From NCBI RefSeq assembly GCF_015240255.1, contig NZ_CP061205.1, positions 3,334,501-3,398,500 on the forward strand: a stretch of 64,000 nt of DNA, in the 5' to 3' direction. The notes beneath the pieces were generated by a model. That model was not told the origin of the DNA and did no database searches. It saw only the letters and a program-made list of their open reading frames with translations. Shown here piece by piece: positions 16,588 through 26,508 of this stretch. Position numbers and translations under genes: made by a program. Within the stretch, counting starts at the first letter, position 1. Every line of letters starts with the position of its first letter. The stretch is from Kordiimonas pumila (GTDB lineage: Bacteria > Pseudomonadota > Alphaproteobacteria > Sphingomonadales > Kordiimonadaceae).

Positions 16588-18522
16588 TTACTGCGCTGCG
16601 CTAGCGGTTACATCTTGGTTACCGGTCAAGACAGGTAGCTCCAGATGAGACGGAAACTGGACGGAGCGATAAATATCATGCTCGGCAGTCTTAAAGTCTT
16701 TTTCCGTTGCACGATAAATATCCATAAATTGCTGCGGGTTGCGGTCGTAAGCCGGGAACCAGCTACTATGAACCTGCACCATAATCCGGTGCCCCTTTTT
16801 AAAAGTATGGAACTTATCCCAGATATTGAACGAAATAGGGGTCACTTTGCCCGGCTTAAGTGGTTTTGGGTCACTCATGCTTTCACGGTATTTAGCGCGC
16901 ATAACTTCAACACCAACCAGCATCTGATAATCACCCATTTTTACCTTTTGATGTTCAATCTCCACATCGGGCGCATCGCCAGGGTACACATCAATCAGTT
17001 TCACAAAATAGTCTGCGTCTGTCCCTGTTGTCGATACAAATAGACTAGCAAGAATAGGCCCTGCAATGGTGATGTCCTCCTCTAAAACATCGGTACGGTA
17101 TGTCAGAACATCAGGTCGCGTAGACACTTGGCGCTGGTCTTCTATCATCCAGTCATGGCCCGGCGCTGTGATAATCTCGGTTGAAAAGGGTACAGGCTTT
17201 GCCGGGTCATTCACATATTTATCAAATGCTTTTTTGCTTTTATCGGCAGGTTTATTGAACGACAGCTTGCCGCCTTCCTGAAAATACAGGTTTTTAACTT
17301 TACTGGCTTTAGGCGGCCACTGGTCAAACCTGTGCCACTCATTGTTGCCGGTTTCAAATACAATTGCCTCAGCCGGGTTCCAGTCCCCCTTGCCTTTCAG
17401 GTTATATTCAAAGAACGGGAACACAATGTTCTTTTGGTAATATTCAGAGGTTTTTGAACCAAACTGAATATCCCCAAGATATGAACCATCCATAGTAAGC
17501 CAGCCGCCATGACGCCACGGCCCCACAACAAGCGTACTCTTGTTGCCCGGCGTGGTTTTTTCTATCTCGTTATAAATAGAGATCGGGCCGTAAAAGTCTT
17601 CTGCATCAAACCAGCCTGCCACATTTAAAATGGAGTGGTTGATGTTTTTCATGTGCGGCAAAGCCACCTGATCTTTCCAAAACTTATCATAGTTAGGATG
17701 GTCGATAAAATCATTCCATGCAGGAATGGCGCCGCCGAAATATTTTTCATTCAGTTCTGATGTTGGTCCTGCATTCAAAAAGAACTCATAACCCCACGGG
17801 GTTCCATAATCAAAAGGCTTGGCAAGCTCGGTGGTTAGATCATCACGCTTGCGCGCTGCAAAGTTCATCCAGCTAAAGCTATACATCAGCCGGAAAGCAC
17901 CATTATGGTGCCAGTCATCGCCGACAAACATATCAGACGGTGAGGCTTGCGGTGATGAAGCAACAAGCGCCGGGTGCGCATCCACCATACCCATTACGGT
18001 TGTCCAGCCGGGATAGGAAATGCCCCACTGCCCTACCTTGCCGTTATTTCCTTCTATATTATGCAGCAACCACTCAATGGTATCATAGTTATCTGTACTG
18101 GCATCAATAGCGACAGGATCATCCTTGTTGTCACGAATGCTGCGAATAACCTTAAAGTCACCTTCTGACTTATAAGTGCCGCGCAGGTCCTGCAAAACAA
18201 TGATATACCCCGACTTCAGGAAATCAACCGACGGTGCCATGCGCATAACAGGCGGAAAATCATCACCGTAAGCTTTAATGGAATAAGGTGTTCTGAACAA
18301 AAGAATAGGATAGTCTTTTGAACGGTCCTTCGGCCGGTACACCGCAGTGAACATCTTTTTGCCGTCACGCATGGGGATAGAATATTCCGCCTTGTCGTAG
18401 TGCGCTTTAACATCGTAGTTTTCATTTGCATCAGCATACACTGGCGGCTGTGCCAAAAGCATGACCAGAACAACTGCAGGCCAAAGTGCCACCTTGTTCA
18501 AAACCCTATATATCTGTATCAT
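16588..18522 (-). CDS. Exported CocE/NonD family alpha/beta hydrolase (X-Pro dipeptidyl-peptidase-like)
   Basis: The protein has 644 residues from ATG 18522, which has GGGGAG 7 bases upstream; longer frames to 18573 have worse ribosome sites. The signal peptide is VALWPAVVLVMLLAQPPVYA. The catalytic nucleophile Ser sits in GQWGISYPGW, and WFDAEDFYGP and GPWRHGGW provide the Asp and His regions. The C-terminal jelly-roll (PASLFVSTTGTDADYFVKLIDVYP) is standard for the family. Members cleave acyl esters or X-Pro peptides. It is upstream of and almost touching the serine-hydrolase/VanX fusion, so the two periplasmic hydrolases probably process one peptide- or ester-like compound. Confidence 0.9.
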   Translation of the reverse strand: MIQIYRVLNKVALWPAVVLVMLLAQPPVYADANENYDVKAHYDKAEYSIPMRDGKKMFTAVYRPKDRSKDYPILLFRTPYSIKAYGDDFPPVMRMAPSVDFLKSGYIIVLQDLRGTYKSEGDFKVIRSIRDNKDDPVAIDASTDNYDTIEWLLHNIEGNNGKVGQWGISYPGWTTVMGMVDAHPALVASSPQASPSDMFVGDDWHHNGAFRLMYSFSWMNFAARKRDDLTTELAKPFDYGTPWGYEFFLNAGPTSELNEKYFGGAIPAWNDFIDHPNYDKFWKDQVALPHMKNINHSILNVAGWFDAEDFYGPISIYNEIEKTTPGNKSTLVVGPWRHGGWLTMDGSYLGDIQFGSKTSEYYQKNIVFPFFEYNLKGKGDWNPAEAIVFETGNNEWHRFDQWPPKASKVKNLYFQEGGKLSFNKPADKSKKAFDKYVNDPAKPVPFSTEIITAPGHDWMIEDQRQVSTRPDVLTYRTDVLEEDITIAGPILASLFVSTTGTDADYFVKLIDVYPGDAPDVEIEHQKVKMGDYQMLVGVEVMRAKYRESMSDPKPLKPGKVTPISFNIWDKFHTFKKGHRIMVQVHSSWFPAYDRNPQQFMDIYRATEKDFKTAEHDIYRSVQFPSHLELPVLTGNQDVTASAAQ

Positions 18523-18897
18523 TAACATTCTCCCCAGAATGATTTTCTGCACATTCACCCATATACCACGCATACCATTTTGATATATTATCTCAATGTA
18601 GGTTTGGCGTATCTATTGGAATAAAGCAGCTAAAATTAATTATTAGGCAGCCATAATATATAAATATAATGCATTGTAAACATATATGGCAGCTATAATA
18701 ATAAGATGGAGTGTGAGATGTTGACAACGATATGGAGGCTATAAACTCACCAAAAGCCAATGCCTAGCCATTTCAAAGCCCTGCTATACAAATTTCTGGT
18801 AAATACTCTGCATATCCACTAACAAACTACATGATAAGTAGAGAATACATACAGTTCTCCGCTCTGGTTAGTATCAAACCCTTATTCAGGAATAGGT
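18523..18897. promoter_or_regulatory. Divergent intergenic region between CocE-type hydrolase and Rrf2 regulator
   Basis: These 375 bases are AT-rich with short runs such as TAATATATAAATATAATGC, consistent with promoters on both sides. I see no gene, hairpin terminator or perfect palindrome in it. An AGGAATAGG Shine-Dalgarno precedes the Rrf2 start. Confidence 0.4.
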
Positions 18898-19332
18898 ATG
18901 ATATCGCAAAAAGCCAAATATGCTCTTCGTGCCCTTTTAGAACTCGCGAAAACAAAGCCAGGTGAAGCACTTCTGATTACAGAAATCGCTGCACGCCAAA
19001 ATATTCCTAAAAAATTTCTTGAGCAAATCTTGCTCGACCTTAAACACCAAGGCCTATTACATAGTAAGCGGGGGCGCGGCGGCGGTTACAGCCTTTTAAG
19101 GGCCCCCAATCTTATTAGCTTTGGCCAAGTTTTGCGTATCATTGATGGCCCGATGGCCCCCTTACCCTGCCTTAGCCGCATGGCTTACCGGCTCTGTGAA
19201 GATTGTACAGACGAGCATGCCTGCGAAATTCGTCGCGTTTTTGCTACCGCTTATGAACAAACAGCCAAGGTTCTTGATAGCACGACGCTGGCTGATGCTA
19301 TTACCGCAGGGAAGCTTCCTATAGAGCCTTAG
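18898..19332 (+). CDS. Rrf2 family transcriptional regulator with cysteine cluster
   Basis: The 144-residue protein has an N-terminal winged helix (MISQKAKYALRALLELAK, IPKKFLEQILLDLKHQGLLHSKRGRGGGYSL), which is the Rrf2/IscR pattern. Four cysteines follow in the order C-x8-C-x2-C-x5-C (PCLS, CEDC, ACEIR), more than the three typical of IscR/NsrR, so binding of an iron-sulfur cluster is plausible but unproven. It may sense redox, NO or iron status. It lies divergent from the CocE operon and converges on the LuxR gene 61 bases downstream. Confidence 0.85.
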   Translation: MISQKAKYALRALLELAKTKPGEALLITEIAARQNIPKKFLEQILLDLKHQGLLHSKRGRGGGYSLLRAPNLISFGQVLRIIDGPMAPLPCLSRMAYRLCEDCTDEHACEIRRVFATAYEQTAKVLDSTTLADAITAGKLPIEP

Positions 19333-19393
19333 AGCGCCTACTATACAAGCCAGCAGGCTAATAGAACAGACCAGTTAGTAGATATGCCACTAA

Positions 19394-22114
19394 CTAAGAC
19401 GAATACTCAGGTACCATGCCCTGGTTTCTTACAAGCTGTACTAATTCGCTCCGTTTTGACACATCAAACTTGGCAAAAATGCTCTTCAGGCGGTATTTAA
19501 CTGTGTTGGGGGAAATACCCAGTTGGAGCGCAATTTCCTTATTGGAAAACCCATGCACTAATTCTTTTAAAACCTCTATTTCGGCTATGGTTAAAGCATT
19601 TTCATCCTTTAACCTGCTTTTCTCCCAATTCTTCATGTCTCTTTTAAGGTCGATAAGAAAATTTGTTCGGTATCTGTCTGCCGGTAGCAGCGTATCGCTC
19701 TTAAGAATTAAGGTCACAAGCGGCAGTAACCAGTAGGTATAGTTGATATATGTTTGCTTAAACCCTTTAAAAAGGCCTTCCTGCAAAGCCTGATCAAACA
19801 GGGCTGCAGCTTGCATTGTATCCCCCCGGCCATACCGCGAAATGGCAGCAACACTATACAGAGCAATAAGATGGCGGGTATCCCCTGAAGCTTCTGCGGC
19901 CTTACTGTGCTCCGCAATAAGGGCATCTACCTGTTCATGCTGTCCATTAGACAGATAAAAAATACCAAGCCCAATCGCTATATGACCACTCATAAAATGG
20001 AAGGGCTGTTTTTCAGTTTCCAGCGCGGCTTCAAGGGAGCCAACATAAGGCTGAGCTTCCATATGCTGGCCGTTCTGGCATAAATAAAAAATAGTCTCGC
20101 AGTCAGCGAGCAGTGAAAGGCGCTTCAAATACCGCGATTTTGCAACGGCCTTTGCGCGTTCCAGCAATCCAAGAACCTCATTAATGCCAGAGCGCTGCCA
20201 AGCAATAGCAGCGGCAGATGAATATGCTGCTGCATACAGTTCAAACCAGCCATCGGCTTGTTCAATAAGTGATAAGGCATCTAAAAGTCTGGTTTCTGCC
20301 TCATCAAAGGCATGCCGTTCAACAAGAAGCTCCGCTAGAAAAATGGCATTATGGGCTGCAAGGTCCGTGTTTTCCCCAAGGCGAATATCAATTTCTTTTT
20401 CATTTTGTCTAAGAATAACTTCTGCCTCATCCAGCCTGCCTTGCGCAAAATATGCCTGTACCTGCTTAAACCTTATAAACATTTCACCGTACAGGGATTG
20501 TAAAATGCGGTAGTGGCTTGCCGCCTCAGCACACGCTTCGTGTGTTTGCCGAAACAGGCGCATAGCATAACATTTTGTTGCCAGCGAATCTGACAGCAAC
20601 GCGTGTAACAGATGGTCCTGCTTTGGGATTTGCTGTTTCAGGGCCTCTATCTCGCTAATCTCTTCAAACGAAACACGGTCATCGGCATAATCTGAAAGGG
20701 TATTTTCGATTATCTTATGATCGATCATATCCTGCTCAGACCACAGGTCGTTATTATCCGTGTTTAACTGCTTAAACCGCTGGTGCGCTTCATCAATATT
20801 ACCCGCCTTGATCAGCAAAAAAACCCGCGCCAGTAAAAGCTTCGGAAAATTCTCAATTGCAGCATCAGCAAGCTTATGGATAGCGGCACGGATAATCTCG
20901 ATCCGACCATCCATAACCATACGCCAGCCACCCGCATCACTTAGAATAGAGGCTGCTAAAGTATCGTTATGAGCTTGCTGTGCATGATATATGGCGCGCC
21001 TTATATACCCACGTTCTTTAAGCCATGTCGCGGCCTGCTCGTGCATCCCCTGAACTGCATCAGGATGACGCTTTTTAAGCATGTCACGTAAATATTCCAG
21101 AAAAACAGCATGAAAACGAAACCACTGACGATCGTTTTCAAGAGGTTCTAGAAAAAGGTTACGTTCATAAAGCTGTTCCAATATCAGCCAGCCATCAGAA
21201 CGGTTTGTAATGGTATTAGCAATATCGCCGTTTACCCGGTCAAGAATAGCGGTTTTCATTAAAAAATCTTGCTCGTCTTCAGGCAGTTCAGACAAAACCT
21301 GTTCGGTAAGATAGCGCGCCATATCAGTTGTTTTTTCAGCAAATTCAGCTATTTGCCCAACGCGTTGCTTGCTACCTAATAACCATAACCGCAGCATCTG
21401 CAATGCCATTGGCCAGCCTTCAGTATATTGCCAAAAATTGCCTATCTGCCTTATATCCGTGTCCGACATATGAAGATCAAGCAGGCTTGCCGCCTCTTCT
21501 AGCGAAAAGCGTAAATCATTTGCGGTAATTTCAAGTAAATCATCGTGCGCACGCAGGTTTTCAAGGTCGATATTAGGTCGCCATCTAGAGGCAACTACAA
21601 AGTGCACATGTGCCGGCATATTGCGCAATAAAATGCGAAAAAAGCTGTCCGTTTCATCAGATTGAATGCGGTTATATTCATCAAGAAAAATCACCAGCGG
21701 CCTGTCACTGACAGCAACTGCGTTGATAAATATAGTCATCAAAACCTTCAATGACATTTTTTCGTCAACACGGCCAATATTTGAGAGAACGCTTTCTTCC
21801 AAGTAGCCCGACTTGATACAGGCTGTAATCACATGGATGATAAAAGCAGACTGTGAGGCCTCTTCCTCCTCCAACGTCAACCACGCTGTTGCAACTTTTT
21901 GCTTCTGAAGTGTTTTAAGCCACTGGCTTAACAGGCTGGTCTTTCCGTACCCTGCTGCCGCATGAACAACAGTAAGCCTGCAAGCCAGAATTTCCTCAAT
22001 TCTGACCAGCAGGTTTCTGCGTTTTATATAGCCTTTACGACTTTGGGGTGCGAGCTTAGTAGACGCAACCATTGCTATCGAAGAAAAGGCTCCATTTTTG
22101 GTATCTGGATGCAT
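19394..22114 (-). CDS. Large ATP-binding LuxR-family (MalT/LAL-like) transcriptional activator
   Basis: The protein has about 906 residues. Near residues 50-70 is a Walker A in HAAAGYGKTSLLSQW, then a Walker B-like LVIFLDEYNRI and the STAND-ATPase winged-helix region. A long helical TPR-like sensor covers about 380-820. The C-terminus is a LuxR HTH: LTIAEIEVLKELVHGFSNKEIALQLGISPNTVKYRL. Such proteins bind an inducer with ATP and activate target promoters as oligomers. The start is ATG 22114 or TTG 22120; the latter has better spacing to AAGGG. It sits directly downstream of the amidohydrolase and TonB receptor, which makes it the best candidate for the regulator of the ACCCAT-repeat promoters at 26.3, 27.5 and 31.6 kb; that link is inference. 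Confidence 0.9.
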   Translation of the reverse strand: MHPDTKNGAFSSIAMVASTKLAPQSRKGYIKRRNLLVRIEEILACRLTVVHAAAGYGKTSLLSQWLKTLQKQKVATAWLTLEEEEASQSAFIIHVITACIKSGYLEESVLSNIGRVDEKMSLKVLMTIFINAVAVSDRPLVIFLDEYNRIQSDETDSFFRILLRNMPAHVHFVVASRWRPNIDLENLRAHDDLLEITANDLRFSLEEAASLLDLHMSDTDIRQIGNFWQYTEGWPMALQMLRLWLLGSKQRVGQIAEFAEKTTDMARYLTEQVLSELPEDEQDFLMKTAILDRVNGDIANTITNRSDGWLILEQLYERNLFLEPLENDRQWFRFHAVFLEYLRDMLKKRHPDAVQGMHEQAATWLKERGYIRRAIYHAQQAHNDTLAASILSDAGGWRMVMDGRIEIIRAAIHKLADAAIENFPKLLLARVFLLIKAGNIDEAHQRFKQLNTDNNDLWSEQDMIDHKIIENTLSDYADDRVSFEEISEIEALKQQIPKQDHLLHALLSDSLATKCYAMRLFRQTHEACAEAASHYRILQSLYGEMFIRFKQVQAYFAQGRLDEAEVILRQNEKEIDIRLGENTDLAAHNAIFLAELLVERHAFDEAETRLLDALSLIEQADGWFELYAAAYSSAAAIAWQRSGINEVLGLLERAKAVAKSRYLKRLSLLADCETIFYLCQNGQHMEAQPYVGSLEAALETEKQPFHFMSGHIAIGLGIFYLSNGQHEQVDALIAEHSKAAEASGDTRHLIALYSVAAISRYGRGDTMQAAALFDQALQEGLFKGFKQTYINYTYWLLPLVTLILKSDTLLPADRYRTNFLIDLKRDMKNWEKSRLKDENALTIAEIEVLKELVHGFSNKEIALQLGISPNTVKYRLKSIFAKFDVSKRSELVQLVRNQGMVPEYSS

Positions 22115-22176
22115 GAACAATCATTACCCTTACCTTTAAGACAAGGTATTTTAAACACGTTCAGGTACACTTCAAC

Positions 22177-23934
22177 CTACAATCCTTCCAGATTGCCATA
22201 AAGTGGCTTACCTTCAAACATTGTTAATAATATTTTTGTCTTTCCGATATCGTATACAGGAATAGTAAAAACATCCTGATCCACCACAACCAGATCTGCA
22301 TTTTTACCAACAGTTAAAGAGCCTGTTTCATTTTCCCTATGATTTACACGGGCTACCGTCAGGGTATAGGCCTCTATTGCCTGCTCGAGAGTTACAGCTT
22401 CGTTAGGCAATAAAGGCTGCGCATCCGGGTCCCCCAGTGCTCTCCGTGTCAGCGCCACTTCAATACCCATGAAGGGTTCAGCAGGTGCAACGGACCAATC
22501 AGACCCATAAACCATTTCGCCGCCAGCCTGAAGTACACTGTGGGCAGGATAAACATGTTTCATACGCTCAGGTCCCACACGCACCGCCGTAAGCTGCATG
22601 TATGGATCCATCGTTGACCAAAGCGGCTGGAAATTGGCAAGAACGCCAAGCTCGGCAAACCTTGCCATATCTTGCGGTGTAATGAACTCGGCGTGTGTAA
22701 TTTGGTGATGGTTTTTTGTAACACCATTATGCTTTCGGGCATATTCAAACGCATCAAGTGACATACGGATACCTTTGTCGCCTATAGCATGGATCATTAC
22801 CTGAAAGCCCTGTTCATCAAATTGCTTCACAACTTCATTCAAAACATCCGGCTTTAATGTTGGCTCCCCATGTTCCCCGTGTGCGTCACTATAGGGTTCG
22901 AGCAACGCTGCTGTTCGCTGGGCAATAACGCCGTCAATCCATATTTTAAGGGTATGAGAAGCAATATTTGGCCCTGCAACACTTTTCGCAACCGCCATAA
23001 GGTCTGGAATCTGTTCCATGCCAGCCTCATTATTCCATTTTACCGCAACCTCAATATCTGCTGTTAAGGCATCTTCTGCCTGCAATGCCTTATAGGCTTC
23101 CACAATCGGGCTAACACCGTCAGCATTCACCTCCACGCCAGCATCCAGAATATTGGTAATGCCGATCGTGTTCAAATGGTTGATCGTATAGGTGATCGCC
23201 TTCATTAAATCTTGCTGCGTAGGACCCGGCAAATACGCGGCGACCAGATCTTTAGCTGTTTCCTGCAGACCACCAAGCAATTCACCCGTAACAGGGTCGC
23301 GGTCAATACGCCCGTTCAGAGGGTCAGGTGTATCTTTGGTGATGCCCGCAAGCTCCAGAGCTTTCGAATTTACCCATAAGCTATGCCCACCTGTCGAGCG
23401 AAAAACCAGCGGCCGGTCAGATGATATTTCATCCAGCAAGCCTTTGGGTGGTATGCCATCAGGCGGGAACAGGCCAGGCCGCCAACCCACGCCGTAAACC
23501 CATCGGTCCGTATCGGTTTCATCCACACATTTTTTAATAATATCTGTATAGGCATCAACTGTTTCTGCAGCGTGCATTGAACAGCGCGCATAAGCGAGGC
23601 CGCCGTATACCGGGTGCACATGTGCATCACCAAAGCTTGGGAGGACAAGTTTTCCGCCCAGATCAATAACTTCTGTTTTATCACCGCGCCATTTATCGGT
23701 GTCAGCATCACTGCCCACCGCCAGAATTTTACCGCCACTAATCGCCACCGAAGTAGCCCAAGGGTTATCTTTATCTACCGTATAGACTTTTGCATTTTTA
23801 AAAACGATGTCCGCTGAAGGCATACTATCAACAGATGCGTCGCATGCTGCCAAAAACATCCCACCAATTAACACGCTGAATATCTTGCTTGCGCTAGAGT
23901 TAAAAAAGAAACTCGATACCTTGCCAATCATCAT
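22177..23934 (-). CDS. Exported amidohydrolase, YtcJ-like, predicted lipoprotein
   Basis: The 585-residue protein has a signal with lipobox FLAAC, giving a lipidated Cys around residue 30. The amidohydrolase core follows: VLPSFGDAHVHPVYGG supplies the HxH metal site, then MIHAIGDKGIRMSLDAFEYA, HHQITHAE, VYGSDWSV and the C-terminal QAIEAYTLTVARV / GKNADLVVVDQDVF beta-sandwich. YtcJ-type enzymes hydrolyse amide, imide or formamide bonds; the lipobox places it in the periplasm. It is downstream of the TonB receptor at 24017 (82-base gap with terminator), so it may cleave the imported compound before the inner membrane. ATG at 23934 or 23931, with a GGGGATA site. Confidence 0.9.
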   Translation of the reverse strand: MMIGKVSSFFFNSSASKIFSVLIGGMFLAACDASVDSMPSADIVFKNAKVYTVDKDNPWATSVAISGGKILAVGSDADTDKWRGDKTEVIDLGGKLVLPSFGDAHVHPVYGGLAYARCSMHAAETVDAYTDIIKKCVDETDTDRWVYGVGWRPGLFPPDGIPPKGLLDEISSDRPLVFRSTGGHSLWVNSKALELAGITKDTPDPLNGRIDRDPVTGELLGGLQETAKDLVAAYLPGPTQQDLMKAITYTINHLNTIGITNILDAGVEVNADGVSPIVEAYKALQAEDALTADIEVAVKWNNEAGMEQIPDLMAVAKSVAGPNIASHTLKIWIDGVIAQRTAALLEPYSDAHGEHGEPTLKPDVLNEVVKQFDEQGFQVMIHAIGDKGIRMSLDAFEYARKHNGVTKNHHQITHAEFITPQDMARFAELGVLANFQPLWSTMDPYMQLTAVRVGPERMKHVYPAHSVLQAGGEMVYGSDWSVAPAEPFMGIEVALTRRALGDPDAQPLLPNEAVTLEQAIEAYTLTVARVNHRENETGSLTVGKNADLVVVDQDVFTIPVYDIGKTKILLTMFEGKPLYGNLEGL

Positions 23935-23971
23935 TATCCCCGCCTCACTTAACCAAAAATATCATAAACAC

Positions 23972-24007
23972 AAAAGCACCACGGCACCTCCCGGTACCGT
24001 GGCTTTT
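23972..24007 (-). terminator. Rho-independent terminator of the third TonB receptor
   Basis: On the minus strand an A-rich/T-rich stem (AAAAGC...GCTTTT) extends an inner CACGG / CCGTG pairing just after the receptor stop and ends in a TTTT run. It separates the receptor from the amidohydrolase, so the amidohydrolase may be read through only partly or have its own promoter. Confidence 0.7.
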
Positions 24008-24016
24008 ATTCAGGTC

Positions 24017-26173
24017 TTAGAACTTGCGGCTTACAGTTGCCACTATGCGCCGGTCGATCCCTGGGGAACAAGCACCGTATGATGGCGGGCTCCACATTGA
24101 ACAGGCCGCATAATATTTTTTATTCAAAACATTATTGGCGTTTAATCGGAAACTCCAGTCTTTGTAAAACGCTTCAACTGTAGCATCAACAAGCGTAACC
24201 GAAGGTGTTTCAAAGATGTTGTAATAGTCAATTTTTGACCCAACATACCGTACACCAGCACCAGCCCGAATGATCATGTCACCTGAATTGACAAAGTCAT
24301 TCATTGCCCAGAAAGAAGCACCGTGTTCAGGTAAGTCTTCAACCCTGAAACCTTCACGGCCCTGATTATCACTGGTAATTTCAGCTTTGGTATAGCTGTA
24401 GGCAGCTGTCAGCGTAAGCGTTTCAAACACATTGGCAAGCGCTTCAAACTCAAAACCTTTTGAATTGATTTCGCCAGACTGAATGAAGTTCTGGATATTA
24501 TCAGGGTCTGTTGTCAGGAAGCCGGATTCAGTGATATCGAAGTAAGACATCGTGATCAGAGTTGATTTATTAGGTTGATACTTCACACCAACTTCATACT
24601 GCTTGCCAGCCTGTGGATTATAGGCATTACCATAAAAGTCACCGCCAAATACCGGCTGGAACGATTCTGAATAGCCCGCATAAGGGGAAAGCCCGCCGCC
24701 CACATCAACAATCACACCAAAACGCAGTGTCGTTGCATGGTTTGGTTCTTCTTCAACACCACTAATTTCCGAGGTTGACCGGTCACGGCGAATACCCGCA
24801 ATGAAGGTTACACGGTCTTTATATTTAATCTGGTCCTGCAGATAGATACCAAGCTGGGTGCTTTTTGTATCATAGCCATTGGTAAAACCTGAATCGACAT
24901 CAACATAATAATCAGGGTTTGTAAGATCGAGCGGCGCAGGGCTACCACCTGCATAACACCCAAAGAAACCTGCATAGCCATCACAGGAAAAGCCTTCGCG
25001 GCGATCCTGTTTGAATTGGGTATAATCTACACCAACCAGAACCTTATGTTCAAAAACACCTGTATTAAAGTCGAACTTAACGTTGTGATCAGAGTTTAAA
25101 ATTTTATATGTCTCATCAAGAACATAAAACTCCCGCTGAATAATGGTTTCGTCAGCGTCATTAAAGGGCGTAACACCATCTGCCGTATCGGCATATATTT
25201 CAGCATAATCAACATCATGCTCGTAATAACGCATACGACCAGAGTAGCTGATCCAGTCTGTAAACCTATGGTCAATCATAAGCGTACCAGACGTATGCGT
25301 GGTGTCCATATGGTTAAAATCTTTGTCACCGACAAAGAAGTCGATCGGGAGCCTGTCCTCTTTACTTGCGCCCTGTGTTTTTGAGAGCGGTAGATAGGTC
25401 TGTGTGCCCATATCATCTTTCTGGTAAAGTACCAGAAGCGTAATATCTGTATCCGGGCCGGGCGACCATGTGACCGAAGGCATAATAAGGATACGATCAT
25501 CGGCCTGATCTTCTGCCTGTAATTTAGCGTCCCTAAACAGGCCTACAAAACGGGTTGCAACTGTATCGCTCACACCACCAGTTACATCAACCATAAACTG
25601 TTTGCGGTCATCGGTACCAAACTGTACGCCAATTTCACCGCCAAACTCAAAATTCGGCGTTTTACTAACAGCATTAAGAATGCCGCCTGAGCCACCAGCA
25701 CCATAAAGCACAGCTGAAGGCCCGCGCAACACCTCTGCCCGCTCCAGTGTAAATACTTCCATCCGGGCGCCGTATACGAAGTCCGGCATTCTGTTAAGGC
25801 CATCAATATACTGTGCTACACCAAAACCACGAGCCGAAAAACTGTCATAGCGGGTATCGATACCAGCAAGCTCTGTAGCAACGCCTGCGCTGTACCGGAA
25901 AATATCCTGAAAGTTTGTTGCCCCTTGTTCCTTAAACTGATCTTCAGTGATAACGCTGATCGCCTGAGGAATCTCCATAATTTTAGCGTCAGTTTTGGTT
26001 GCTGCCCGCGCTGAATCAGCAATAATCACAATCTCTTCAAATATCTCATTATCTGCAGCATCCTGTGCATATGCAGCAGCACCTGTCATGCACACACAAG
26101 CCGTGCTTGCCATTAAAATACGGCGCGACAACTGTCTGATGTTGCGATTTTCGGAATTCAAATATTCTGTCAT
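24017..26173 (-). CDS. TonB-dependent outer-membrane receptor, siderophore-receptor-like
   Basis: The 718-residue protein has a signal peptide (MASTACVCMTGAAAYA), TonB-box-like EIVIIADSA, and the plug motifs IPQAISVITEDQFKEQGATNFQDIFRYSAGV and VLRGPSAVLYGAGGSGGILN that mark the FhuA/FpvA-type receptors. The barrel ends RRIVATVSRKF. Despite the siderophore-type plug, its setting beside an exported amidohydrolase and hydantoinase genes suggests a cyclic amide or peptide ligand, possibly metal-bound. ATG has a GGGAAG site. It is one of the three genes preceded by the ACCCAT-N14-ACCCAT promoter (26311-26373). Confidence 0.92.
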   Translation of the reverse strand: MTEYLNSENRNIRQLSRRILMASTACVCMTGAAAYAQDAADNEIFEEIVIIADSARAATKTDAKIMEIPQAISVITEDQFKEQGATNFQDIFRYSAGVATELAGIDTRYDSFSARGFGVAQYIDGLNRMPDFVYGARMEVFTLERAEVLRGPSAVLYGAGGSGGILNAVSKTPNFEFGGEIGVQFGTDDRKQFMVDVTGGVSDTVATRFVGLFRDAKLQAEDQADDRILIMPSVTWSPGPDTDITLLVLYQKDDMGTQTYLPLSKTQGASKEDRLPIDFFVGDKDFNHMDTTHTSGTLMIDHRFTDWISYSGRMRYYEHDVDYAEIYADTADGVTPFNDADETIIQREFYVLDETYKILNSDHNVKFDFNTGVFEHKVLVGVDYTQFKQDRREGFSCDGYAGFFGCYAGGSPAPLDLTNPDYYVDVDSGFTNGYDTKSTQLGIYLQDQIKYKDRVTFIAGIRRDRSTSEISGVEEEPNHATTLRFGVIVDVGGGLSPYAGYSESFQPVFGGDFYGNAYNPQAGKQYEVGVKYQPNKSTLITMSYFDITESGFLTTDPDNIQNFIQSGEINSKGFEFEALANVFETLTLTAAYSYTKAEITSDNQGREGFRVEDLPEHGASFWAMNDFVNSGDMIIRAGAGVRYVGSKIDYYNIFETPSVTLVDATVEAFYKDWSFRLNANNVLNKKYYAACSMWSPPSYGACSPGIDRRIVATVSRKF

Positions 26174-26310
26174 TTGTTTCTTCCCTGCATCTCACGTATA
26201 AAGGGCATAATGCCCGTGATTTTTCTGCGTGTCATTAAGAGCGAGTGTTCCAAGAACTACTCATGCCAGTCTATTGTAGAACCGCCCACTCCCTTGGTTC
26301 TTGCTCTATG

Positions 26311-26373
26311 ATCGTATGCCGTGAAACCAGAAGTCCCAACCGAGATAATGGGTGTTTTTGCTTTAATATGGGT
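26311..26373 (-). promoter_or_regulatory. Shared-regulon promoter A (third TonB receptor)
   Basis: On the minus strand, ACCCAT (26373-26368), 14 bases, ACCCAT (26353-26348), 8 bases, a -35-like TTGGGA, a 17-base spacer and -10 TACGAT (26316-26311). The gap from the repeat to the -10 is 31 bases, the same as at 27.4 kb. The start codon is about 137 bases downstream. The remainder of the 335-base gap 26174-26508 holds a short palindrome GGGCATAATGCCC near the receptor start and no supported gene. Confidence 0.65.
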
Positions 26374-26508
26374 AACAATTTTAAACAAAAGGGCAGAGTT
26401 CTGTGGAAAAAGAGTAGATACCCATTAACCTTCCAAAAGCTAAACAGGCCAAGCAGCGGCCCTCTATTCACGAGGACAGCGCTTAGCCTGCTTCATAAGA
26501 ATGCTGGG

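Noticed and set aside
18557-18578. A fourth ACCCAT with a GCATACCAT -10-like box upstream of the CocE-type gene
   Set aside because: Only one hexamer is present, it is on the plus strand, and the spacing to the -10-like box does not match the other three promoters.
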